The position numbers were made by a program, and so were the translations under genes. The notes under the pieces were generated by a model. The model saw only the letters and a program-made list of their open reading frames with translations, searched no databases and was not told the origin of the DNA. Shown here piece after piece: positions 1 through 5,698 of a stretch of DNA of 8,265 nt (within the stretch, counting starts at the first letter, position 1; each line of letters opens with the position of its first letter). This stretch comes from Mailhella sp. (GTDB lineage: Bacteria > Desulfobacterota > Desulfovibrionia > Desulfovibrionales > Desulfovibrionaceae), in the NCBI GenBank assembly GCA_017522745.1, contig JAFWYI010000080.1:1-8265 (forward strand), written 5' to 3'.

Positions 1-575
1 TCCGGGCAGCCGCCCAGACCTTCCGCACCAATCCGGCCATGGATACTGAACGCGTCATCTCCGAACTCCGCACCGGCGAAGCTCTGGTCTCCTTCCTCGA
101 CCGCAAAGGCGCTCCCGCCATGGTGGAACGCGCGCTCATCCTGCCCCCGGAAGGCGGCATAGGCCCCATCAGTGCTGAAGAACGTCAGGCCATCATCCAG
201 AAGTCCCCGATGCAGCGCCTCTACGGTGTGGAACTCGACCGCGAGTCCGCCTATGAACTCCTTGCAGAACACACCGAGCAGCGCCAGCGTGAAGCCGAAG
301 AAGCCGCCGCTGAGAAGGCGCGCCTCAAGGAAGAAAACGCCATGCGCAAGGCCCGGCTCGAAGCGGAACGCCTTGCCAGAGCCGAAGCTCGCGAGGCTCG
401 TCTGCGCGAGAAGGAAGCACGCCAGCGTGAAAAGCAGGAACAGGGTCTGTGGGGCGATATTCTTCACGCCGCCACCAAAAGCACGACACGCACCATCACC
501 AACACCATCGGCCGCGAAATAGGCAAGTCCCTCCTCCGCGGCGTTCTGGGCAGCCTGTTCGGTGGAAAACGCTGA
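1..575 (+). CDS. HerA/YjgR-like DUF853 ATPase, C-terminal end (5' partial)
   Basis: The reading frame is open from base 3 and runs in from outside the window, so the ATG at 39 is internal. The codons before it read RAAQTFRTNPA and join smoothly to MDTERVISELRTGEALVSFL. This matches, from memory, the C-terminal part of YjgR-type (DUF853) proteins, HerA-like ATPases or putative bipolar helicases. The Walker motifs would lie upstream of the window. Visible parts are the GEALVSFLD and VERALILPPEGGIGPIS segments, then a highly charged Glu/Arg/Lys/Ala stretch of about 60 residues that is probably a coiled coil. The tail, IGREIGKSLLRGVLGSLFGG, is the usual family ending. The TGA stop is at 573-575. 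A terminator-like hairpin follows 37 nt later. Family membership is fairly sure; the cellular role of these proteins is poorly defined. Confidence 0.85.
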   Translation, partial: RAAAQTFRTNPAMDTERVISELRTGEALVSFLDRKGAPAMVERALILPPEGGIGPISAEERQAIIQKSPMQRLYGVELDRESAYELLAEHTEQRQREAEEAAAEKARLKEENAMRKARLEAERLARAEAREARLREKEARQREKQEQGLWGDILHAATKSTTRTITNTIGREIGKSLLRGVLGSLFGGKR

Positions 576-612
576 CAGGGCACTTCTGTCGTATCCTTTC
601 ACCACTATCACT

Positions 613-640
613 GCGCCTCCTACGCGGGGGCGCTTCTTTT
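613..640 (+). terminator. Terminator-like hairpin directly upstream of the aminopeptidase RBS
   Basis: The arms GCGCCTCC (613-620) and GGGGGCGC (626-633) pair over 8 bp with one G-T wobble, around a 5-nt loop. TTCTTTT follows at 634-640. This is a plausible rho-independent terminator for the upstream ATPase gene. It ends exactly where the GAGGG ribosome binding site of the next gene begins, so it could also act as an attenuator. Confidence 0.65.
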
Positions 641-645
641 GAGGG
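641..645 (+). promoter_or_regulatory. Ribosome binding site fixing the aminopeptidase start
   Basis: GAGGG lies 4 nt before the ATG at 650. It supports that start over the in-frame upstream ATG at 449, which would overlap the ATPase gene and the hairpin. The out-of-frame ATG at 646 touches this site and has no support. Confidence 0.7.
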
Positions 646-649
646 ATGT

Positions 650-1726
650 ATGAACATCGAAACCTGCACCGCCCGCCGGGAAGCGTTGCGCCGCCTCATG
701 CACGAGGAAGGGCTGACGGCCCTGCTCATCAGCCAGCCCGCAAACCGCTTCTATCTCTCCGGCTTCGAACTGCACGACTGCCAGTGCAACGAAAGCTCCG
801 GCTGCCTCATCATCATGGCCGACGGCAAGGACTGGCTTTGTACCGATTCCCGCTACGAGGAAGCCGCCTGCCAGCTCTGGGAGCCGGAACGCGTGTTCAT
901 CTACAGAAGCAGCTCTTCCGAAGCACTGAACAGCCTACTCAAGGATCTGTGCGGCACGAAGCCCATCGGTGTGGAGGCCGAACATCTCGCGTGGGCCTAT
1001 ATCCAGCGCCTGGAACCCGGACTCGGCCTTAAAGCGGCTGACGGTCTCGTGGAAAAGCTCCGCGCCGTCAAGGACGAGGATGAGATCCGCCTCATCGAGG
1101 CTTCTGTTGCCCTCAACTATCAGCTGCTGGACTGGCTGCCTTCCATCCTCGTTCCCGGCAGCGACGAAGGCTCTGTGGCATGGGCCATCGAAAAATTCTA
1201 CCGGGAACACGGTGCCTCGGAACTGAGCTTCCCTTCCATCGTCGCTAAAGATGCCAATGCCGCCCTGCCCCACTATGCCCCCGAACGACCAGCCGTCTTT
1301 TCCGAAAACTGCATGGTGCTGGTGGACGAAGGTTGCCGCCTGAACCATTACTGCTCCGACATGACTCGCACGTACTGGATAGGCGATCGCCCTGATCCCC
1401 GCTTCAGCGAAATGCTGGAACGCGTGCAGGAGGCCCAGCGCCGTGCCATTGCCGTGCTGCGACCCGGGATCACCGGACGCGAAGTACACAAAGTCGCCGT
1501 GGACTACTTCGCCTCCTGCGGGATGGAGGAATATTTCACCCACTCGCTCGGGCACGGCGTCGGCCTGGAGACTCACGAAGGGCCGAGGCTCAGCCCCAGA
1601 GCCACCGAACCGCTCGTCCCCGGAAATATCGTGACCATCGAACCTGGGCTCTACTTCCCCGGATGGGGCGGGGCCCGCTGGGAACACATGGCCGTCATCA
1701 CCGAAGACGGCTGCCGGATACTGTAA
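650..1726 (+). CDS. M24 family aminopeptidase (Xaa-Pro aminopeptidase/dipeptidase type)
   Basis: A 358-residue cytoplasmic metallopeptidase expected to cleave the bond before proline at peptide N-termini. It has the two-part layout of the family: an N-terminal creatinase-like domain (about 1-130), containing the family-like stretch ISQPANRFYLSGF (28-40), then the pita-bread catalytic domain (about 140-358). All five expected metal ligands are visible: D226 (VLVDEG), D237 (SDMTRTY), H302 (GHGVG), E331 (TIEPG) and E345 (RWEHM). H208 (LPHY) and H309 (ETHE) fit the substrate-side histidines. The last motif reads RWEHM where many relatives have RIEDM, but the ligand Glu is kept. The length fits the short PepP/PepQ-like form. 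It is followed by a strong terminator and is probably unrelated to the lactate cluster. Exact substrate range (aminopeptidase or Xaa-Pro dipeptidase) cannot be told. Confidence 0.92.
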   Translation: MNIETCTARREALRRLMHEEGLTALLISQPANRFYLSGFELHDCQCNESSGCLIIMADGKDWLCTDSRYEEAACQLWEPERVFIYRSSSSEALNSLLKDLCGTKPIGVEAEHLAWAYIQRLEPGLGLKAADGLVEKLRAVKDEDEIRLIEASVALNYQLLDWLPSILVPGSDEGSVAWAIEKFYREHGASELSFPSIVAKDANAALPHYAPERPAVFSENCMVLVDEGCRLNHYCSDMTRTYWIGDRPDPRFSEMLERVQEAQRRAIAVLRPGITGREVHKVAVDYFASCGMEEYFTHSLGHGVGLETHEGPRLSPRATEPLVPGNIVTIEPGLYFPGWGGARWEHMAVITEDGCRIL

Positions 1727-1807
1727 TATCAAGGCGAGGAAAGGAAACGACACGATAGAAACAGCTAAAGTCTGTTCCTGTCCTGTCCATCTCTGCAAAT
1801 CAGCATT

Positions 1808-1835
1808 GCCCGTTTCTTCTGGAGCGGGCTTTTTT
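1808..1835 (+). terminator. Rho-independent terminator after the aminopeptidase gene
   Basis: GCCCGTTTC (1808-1816) pairs with GGAGCGGGC (1821-1829) over 9 bp, with two G-T wobbles and the loop TTCT. Six T residues follow directly (1830-1835). It isolates the upstream genes from the lactate cluster. Confidence 0.92.
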
Positions 1836-1921
1836 GTCATAAATATATTCGCTGCATATGTACGCAGGGGCTGTAGTAGTTTTGCACCCCTTTTATTGAA
1901 GAAAATACCCCGACTTTAAGA

Positions 1922-1951
1922 TTGTTTGTTTAACCAAACAGTCTTTATATA
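1922..1951 (+). promoter_or_regulatory. Possible sigma-70-type promoter between the two palindromes
   Basis: TTGTTT (1922-1927) and TATATA (1946-1951) are separated by 18 bp. The -35 box falls inside palindrome 1, and the expected start near 1958 falls inside palindrome 2. That layout would suit repression by a factor bound to both. It would give the dld mRNA a leader of about 330 nt. In a region this AT-rich such boxes arise easily by chance. Confidence 0.35.
1923..1940. promoter_or_regulatory. Palindromic operator candidate 1 (TGTTTG-N6-CAAACA)
   Basis: TGTTTG (1923-1928) and CAAACA (1935-1940) are perfect inverted 6-mers around TTTAAC; 16 of 18 positions are symmetric. It shares the arms and the N6 spacing of palindrome 2, and its right arm lies in the 9-bp word CAAACAGTC that is repeated there. 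This is probably one of two binding sites for a dimeric regulator of the lactate genes. The regulator is not identified. Confidence 0.55.
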
Positions 1952-1954
1952 TTT

Positions 1955-1974
1955 CTGTTTGAGCGCTCAAACAG
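1955..1974. promoter_or_regulatory. Perfect 20-bp palindrome, operator candidate 2
   Basis: CTGTTTGAGC is followed directly by its exact reverse complement GCTCAAACAG. The inner 18 bp have the form TGTTTG-N6-CAAACA. The centre lies 33 bp, about three helical turns, from that of palindrome 1. The core GAGCGCTC also occurs in symmetric LacI-family operators, but site 1 does not share that core, so family assignment is open. Confidence 0.65.
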
Positions 1975-2150
1975 TCGCCATGTCCTTTGTATGTATTTAT
2001 TACAATTTTGGAGCAAGGCTCAATCCATTCTTCTGTGCTGGAATTCGTTATAATTTTCCTTTTTCGGCAGCCACGTGAAAAGAAATTACGTATCTTTTAT
2101 TTATTTTGAAATATCAATATGTTACAAAATATCACAATCTCTAACCCTCT

Positions 2151-2195
2151 TGAGAAAAAAAGAATTTCTCACCCTTCAGTTCCAGCTATGAGAAA
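2151..2195 (+). repeat. Three alternating TGAGAAA / TTTCTCA elements (alternative hairpins)
   Basis: TGAGAAA (2151-2157), TTTCTCA (2165-2171) and TGAGAAA (2189-2195) are perfect 7-mers. The middle one can pair with either neighbour, with a 7-nt or a 17-nt loop. They could be regulator half-sites or, if transcribed, a weak two-state RNA structure near the dld start. Confidence 0.5.
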
Positions 2196-2275
2196 AGCCT
2201 TGCCTTAGTTGTGGTTTTCCCCTTACAGTAGTAGGACAAAAATTGTGTATGTAATCTTCTACCGTTCTATCCTTC

Positions 2276-2284
2276 GGGGAGGGG
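2276..2284 (+). promoter_or_regulatory. Strong ribosome binding site of dld
   Basis: The purine run GGGGAGGGG ends 5 nt before the ATG at 2290. This decides the start: an upstream in-frame start at 2209 lacks a comparable site and would add 27 residues unlike the family. Confidence 0.8.
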
Positions 2285-2289
2285 AAATT

Positions 2290-3675
2290 ATGATCAGTCC
2301 CAATCTTATCAAAGATCTGGAAGCCCTGCTCGGTGCCGAAAACGTCTTCACTTCTGAAGCCGACCGCACCAGCTACTCCTACGACAGCGCCGTGCTGCCT
2401 TCCACGACTCCGGCTCTTGTCGTTCGTCCTACCCAGACCGAACAGCTCGGCGATATCATTCGCATGTGCTACGAAGCCGGTCTGGCCATCACCGTTCGCG
2501 GCGCTGGTTCCAACCTTTCCGGCGGCACCGTGCCGGACACCAAGGACAGCGTGGTCATCCTGACCAACTCGCTGAACCGCATCCTCGAGATCAACACTGA
2601 AGACCTCTACGCTGTCGTCGAACCCGGTGTCGTCACCGCTCAGTTCGCCGCCGCTGTTGAAGCCAAGGGCCTCTTCTATCCTCCGGATCCCGGCTCCATG
2701 TCCGTGTCCACCATCGCCGGCAACATCGCTGAAAACGCTGGCGGTCTCCGCGGCCTGAAGTACGGCGTGACCAAGGACTATGTCATGGGCCTCGAGTTCT
2801 ATGACTACAAGGGCAACCTCGTGAAGACCGGCTCCCGCACCGTTAAGTGCGTCACCGGCTTCAACCTCGCCGGCCTCATGGTGGCCTCCGAAGGTTGCAT
2901 GGGCGTCATCTCCAAGGCTATCCTCAAGCTCGTTCCTCCGCCCAAGGCCTCCAAGGCTCTCACCGCTGAATTCGCCACCGTGCAGGACGCTGGTAACGCC
3001 GTGGCCGGCATCATCGCCGCTCACATCCTGCCCTGCACCCTCGAACTGCTCGACCAGAACACCCTGAAGGTGGTCGAAGCTGACCAGAAGGCCGGCCTGC
3101 CCACCGACGCCGCCGCCATGCTCCTCATCGAAGTGGACGGTCATCCCGCTCAGGTCGCCGATGACGCCGCTCGCGTGGAAGAAGTCCTCAAGAAGTGCAA
3201 CGCTACCGCCGTCCACCTCCCCGGCTCCGCCGAAGAAAAGAACAAGCTGTGGACCGCTCGCCGCATGGCTCTGCCCGCCCTCGCCCGCGCTCGTCCCACC
3301 TGCGTGCTCGAAGACGCCACTGTGCCCCGCTCTCAGATCCCGGCCATGCTCGCCAAGCTCGACGAGATCGCCAAGAAGTACGACCTCCAGATGGGCACCT
3401 TCGGTCATGCTGGCGACGGCAACCTGCATCCCACCATCCTCTGCGATAAGCGCGACAAGGAAGAATTCGCTCGCGTGGAAGCCGCTGTCGACGAAATCTT
3501 CGACGTGGCTCTGAAGCTCGGCGGCACCCTGTCCGGCGAACACGGCATTGGCACCGCCAAGGCCAAGTGGATGGAAAAGGAAACCAGCAAGGGCACCATC
3601 GAATTCTGCCAGCGTATGCGCCGTGCCTGTGACCCCAACGGTCTCCTCAACGCTAACAAGATCACGGGTATCTAA
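2290..3675 (+). CDS. dld: FAD-binding D-lactate dehydrogenase (GlcD/Dld family)
   Basis: A 461-residue flavoprotein expected to oxidise D-lactate to pyruvate and pass electrons to its iron-sulfur partner, encoded next door. The FAD-binding PCMH-type domain covers roughly residues 38-215, with the FAD loop RGAGSNLSGG (70-79) and STIAGNIAENAGG (140-152). The FAD-oxidase C-terminal domain follows, with GHAGDGNLHP (372-381) and SGEHGIG (415-421), which carry the conserved substrate and flavin-site His/Glu residues. The ending CDPNGLLNANKI replaces the commoner LNPGKI. The length is typical of stand-alone GlcD-like subunits. No signal peptide or membrane segment is seen, so it is probably cytoplasmic and membrane-associated through partners. 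It starts the cluster; the next gene begins 2 nt after its stop. Glycolate or another 2-hydroxyacid is possible, but the lut and permease neighbours favour lactate. Confidence 0.9.
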   Translation: MISPNLIKDLEALLGAENVFTSEADRTSYSYDSAVLPSTTPALVVRPTQTEQLGDIIRMCYEAGLAITVRGAGSNLSGGTVPDTKDSVVILTNSLNRILEINTEDLYAVVEPGVVTAQFAAAVEAKGLFYPPDPGSMSVSTIAGNIAENAGGLRGLKYGVTKDYVMGLEFYDYKGNLVKTGSRTVKCVTGFNLAGLMVASEGCMGVISKAILKLVPPPKASKALTAEFATVQDAGNAVAGIIAAHILPCTLELLDQNTLKVVEADQKAGLPTDAAAMLLIEVDGHPAQVADDAARVEEVLKKCNATAVHLPGSAEEKNKLWTARRMALPALARARPTCVLEDATVPRSQIPAMLAKLDEIAKKYDLQMGTFGHAGDGNLHPTILCDKRDKEEFARVEAAVDEIFDVALKLGGTLSGEHGIGTAKAKWMEKETSKGTIEFCQRMRRACDPNGLLNANKITGI

Positions 3676-3677
3676 TC

Positions 3678-4988
3678 ATGAGCGACATCACTCGTATTGC
3701 CAATACGCTGATGAAGCTGGACGATATGCTGTGCGACTGCATGCGTTGCGGTCTGTGTCAGGCTGTCTGTCCTGTCTTCGGAGCGACGATGAAGGAAGCA
3801 GACGTTTCCCGCGGCAAGCTCGCCCTGCTCGATAATCTTGCTCACAAGATGATCGAAGACGTGGACGCCGTGGAAGAGAAACTGAACCGCTGCCTGCTCT
3901 GCGGTTCCTGCCAGGCCAACTGTCCCTCCGGCGTAAAGATCCTCGACATCTTCATGGCGGCTCGTCAGGCTCTCGTGGAATACCGCGGCCTGAACCCCAT
4001 CAAGAAGCTCGTGTTCCGTCAGCTGCTCACGCATCCCACGCTCTTCAGCACCATGATGCGTGCCGCCGCCCCCTTCCAGGGCACTGTGATGCGCAAGCAG
4101 GGCTCCACCACCTATGACATGCCTCTCATGAGCAAGCTCATCGGTTCCCGCCACATCGCCAAGCTGCCTGCCAAGTCCCTGCACGCCACCTATGGCGCGC
4201 TCAACACGCCTTCCAAGTGCGGCATCAAGGTGCTGTTCTTTGCCGGCTGCATGGCCGACAAGTACTACACCCAGCTCGGCGAAGCCTGCCTCAAGGTCCT
4301 CAAGCATCACGGCGTGGGCGTTGTCATGCCTACCGACCTCACCTGCTGCGGTATCCCTGCTCTGGCTTCCGGCGACCGTATCGGCTTCGTGAAGGAAACC
4401 GAGAAGAACCTTGCCATCATCGCCAAGGAACTCATCGGCGGCGGTATCGACTACATCCTTACCCCCTGCGGTTCCTGCACTGCCACGCTGAAGGAATGGT
4501 GGCCTCACTTCGCTTCGGAATTCTCTCCGGAACAGCGTAAGACCATCGAAGCCGTGGCCGCCCGCGTGATGGATATCAACCAGTTCCTCATCGACGTTCT
4601 CCATGTCGATGAAAAGGCTACTGGCTTCCGCAATGCCGGCTCCGTGACCAAGGTCACCTTCCACGATTCCTGCCACCTGAAGAAGAGCCTCGGCGTGGCC
4701 TCTCAGCCCCGCAAGCTCATCGCTCAGAACCCCAACTACGAACTCGTGGAAATGAAGGAAGCCGATCGTTGCTGCGGTTGCGGCGGCAGCTTCACCCTCT
4801 TCCACTACGACCTCTCTAAGCAGATCGGTCAGCGCAAGCGCGAAAACATCGTGAAAACCGGCGCTGGTGCCGTGGCTACGGGCTGCCCCGCCTGCATGCT
4901 GCAGCTCTCCGACATGCTGTCCCAGAATCAGGACGAAGTGCAGGTCAAGCATCCTGTCGAAATCTACGCTGAGATGCTCCCCGAATAA
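3678..4988 (+). CDS. Iron-sulfur/CCG-domain subunit of D-lactate dehydrogenase (GlcF-like)
   Basis: A 436-residue electron-transfer subunit. Two ferredoxin-type [4Fe-4S] motifs sit near the N-terminus: CMRCGLCQAVCP (C21, C24, C27, C31) and CLLCGSCQANCP (C72, C75, C78, C82). Two CCG domains follow, as in GlcF, LutA and HdrB. The first has C191 (FAGC), CCG at 223-225 and CGSC at 264-267; the second has C332 (DSCH), CCGCGG at 365-370 and CPAC at 403-406. C368 inside that last motif is an extra cysteine. The gene starts 2 nt after the dld stop and has only a weak GGG as a ribosome binding site, so translation is probably coupled to dld. It most likely carries electrons from Dld FAD towards the membrane quinone pool. 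No membrane helix is seen. A perfect hairpin follows the stop. Confidence 0.9.
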   Translation: MSDITRIANTLMKLDDMLCDCMRCGLCQAVCPVFGATMKEADVSRGKLALLDNLAHKMIEDVDAVEEKLNRCLLCGSCQANCPSGVKILDIFMAARQALVEYRGLNPIKKLVFRQLLTHPTLFSTMMRAAAPFQGTVMRKQGSTTYDMPLMSKLIGSRHIAKLPAKSLHATYGALNTPSKCGIKVLFFAGCMADKYYTQLGEACLKVLKHHGVGVVMPTDLTCCGIPALASGDRIGFVKETEKNLAIIAKELIGGGIDYILTPCGSCTATLKEWWPHFASEFSPEQRKTIEAVAARVMDINQFLIDVLHVDEKATGFRNAGSVTKVTFHDSCHLKKSLGVASQPRKLIAQNPNYELVEMKEADRCCGCGGSFTLFHYDLSKQIGQRKRENIVKTGAGAVATGCPACMLQLSDMLSQNQDEVQVKHPVEIYAEMLPE

Positions 4989-4995
4989 AAAACAT

Positions 4996-5022
4996 AAGGC
5001 CGGAGAAGTGTTCTCCGGCCTT
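4996..5022. other. Perfect 12-bp intercistronic hairpin between dldB-type gene and lutC
   Basis: AAGGCCGGAGAA (4996-5007), loop GTG, and TTCTCCGGCCTT (5011-5022) form a perfect stem. On the plus strand it is followed by GACTTCC, not a U-tract, so efficient plus-strand termination is doubtful. On the minus strand TTTTTT follows three bases after the stem, making it a better terminator for antisense transcripts. It may act as an mRNA-stabilising or partial-termination element setting the ratio of the two enzyme modules. Confidence 0.75.
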
Positions 5023-5057
5023 GACTTCCTACCATAAATCTCTGGCCTAAATGTGCC

Positions 5058-5063
5058 AAGGAG
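5058..5063 (+). promoter_or_regulatory. Ribosome binding site fixing the lutC start
   Basis: AAGGAG ends 5 nt before the ATG at 5069. The in-frame ATG at 5051 lies upstream of this site and has none of its own, so it is not used here. Confidence 0.8.
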
Positions 5064-5068
5064 TAACG

Positions 5069-5695
5069 ATGACTCAGGATCAACTCGTTGAAGTGCTGAG
5101 AAAAAAGGCTCCCGCTGTTCCTGCTTCTCTCTATGAAGCCAAGGACTTTGAGGACGCTCTTCAGTACGCTGTGGATGTGACTGAAAAGAAGCGCCACTGT
5201 GAAATGCTCATGCCCGTTGCTGGCGAAACCTACGGCCCCGAAAGCGAAAACGGCTTCCCCACCCTTACGGAACGCTTTATCGCTGCTCCCGGCCTTTCTG
5301 ATGAAGAATTTGCCGCTCTTGAAGCCAAGGCTGCCGGCACCGACATCAACCTGCTTCGCTCCGGCCTGCGCAGCCATCTTGGTGGCTTCGACACCAGCAT
5401 CACCTGGGCTGACGCTCTCGTTACCGACTCCGTAACCTGCATCGTCAATTCCAACCGTGAAGAAGTGCGCCTCGGCTCCATGATCGCTGAAGTCTCTATT
5501 ATGCTGGTCAAGAAGTCCACTCTTCTGAACCGCCTTGAAGACGCCAACACCATCATGCTCGATCTGCTCACCCGCGGCGGTGCCTCCTACACGGCTATGA
5601 TCACCGGTCCCAGCCGTACCGCCGACATCGAACGCGTGGGCGCCCTCGGCGTGCACGGTCCCCTCGAACTCCATATCGTGCTGCTGGAGGACTAA
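5069..5695 (+). CDS. lutC: LutC-like lactate utilization protein (LUD domain)
   Basis: A 208-residue LUD-domain (DUF162) protein, the small subunit of the LutABC / LldEFG-type L-lactate oxidising system. The C-terminal signature is clear: ITGPSRTADIE, then LGVHGPLELHIVLLED at the very end. The middle contains ITWADALVTDSVTCIV and EEVRLGSMIAEVSIMLVKKS, the usual LUD core. It is somewhat shorter than Bacillus LutC. There are no cysteine clusters, membrane segments or signal peptide. The biochemical role of LutC in the complex is not well established for the family. The next gene begins 3 nt after the stop and takes its ribosome binding site (GGAGGA, 5686-5691) from the last lutC codons, so the two are very likely co-translated. 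Confidence 0.88.
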   Translation: MTQDQLVEVLRKKAPAVPASLYEAKDFEDALQYAVDVTEKKRHCEMLMPVAGETYGPESENGFPTLTERFIAAPGLSDEEFAALEAKAAGTDINLLRSGLRSHLGGFDTSITWADALVTDSVTCIVNSNREEVRLGSMIAEVSIMLVKKSTLLNRLEDANTIMLDLLTRGGASYTAMITGPSRTADIERVGALGVHGPLELHIVLLED

Positions 5696-5698
5696 GTC

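Larger units (their letters stand above)
1836..2275 (+). promoter_or_regulatory. AT-rich non-coding leader upstream of the lactate cluster
   Basis: No convincing gene lies here. By hand count 1861-2160 is about 34% GC, against about 60% in the flanking genes. The stretch contains the paired palindromes and possible promoter entered separately, a perfect -10-like TATAAT at 2049-2054 without a good -35 box, a weaker pair TTGCCT (2200-2205) and TACAGT (2224-2229) with 18 bp between, and the TGAGAAA/TTTCTCA elements at 2151-2195. Several transcription starts are therefore possible and none is proven. I found no GG-N10-GC sigma-54 core. Confidence 0.7.

Noticed and set aside
449..649. An upstream start at 449 extending the aminopeptidase by 67 residues
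   Set aside because: It would overlap the ATPase gene and the terminator hairpin, and the extra residues are Arg/His-rich and unlike the family. The ATG at 650 has a GAGGG site and gives normal length.
1955..1974. Assigning the perfect palindrome to a LacI-family repressor because of its GAGCGCTC core
   Set aside because: The neighbouring palindrome has the same arms but a TTAA centre, so the shared part is the arms and not the LacI-like core.
1980..2078. A 32-residue frame in the AT-rich leader
   Set aside because: It has no Shine-Dalgarno sequence and a Phe/Tyr-rich composition expected from chance in AT-rich DNA.
2233..2247. AGGACAAAAATTGTG as a sigma-54 promoter for dld
   Set aside because: Known regulation of Desulfovibrio lactate genes made this worth checking, but the GG to GT distance is 9, not the required GG-N10-GC, and no other GG in the leader fits.
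2209..2289. An upstream start at 2209 adding 27 residues to Dld
   Set aside because: There is no ribosome binding site, and it would bury the strong GGGGAGGGG site that serves the ATG at 2290.
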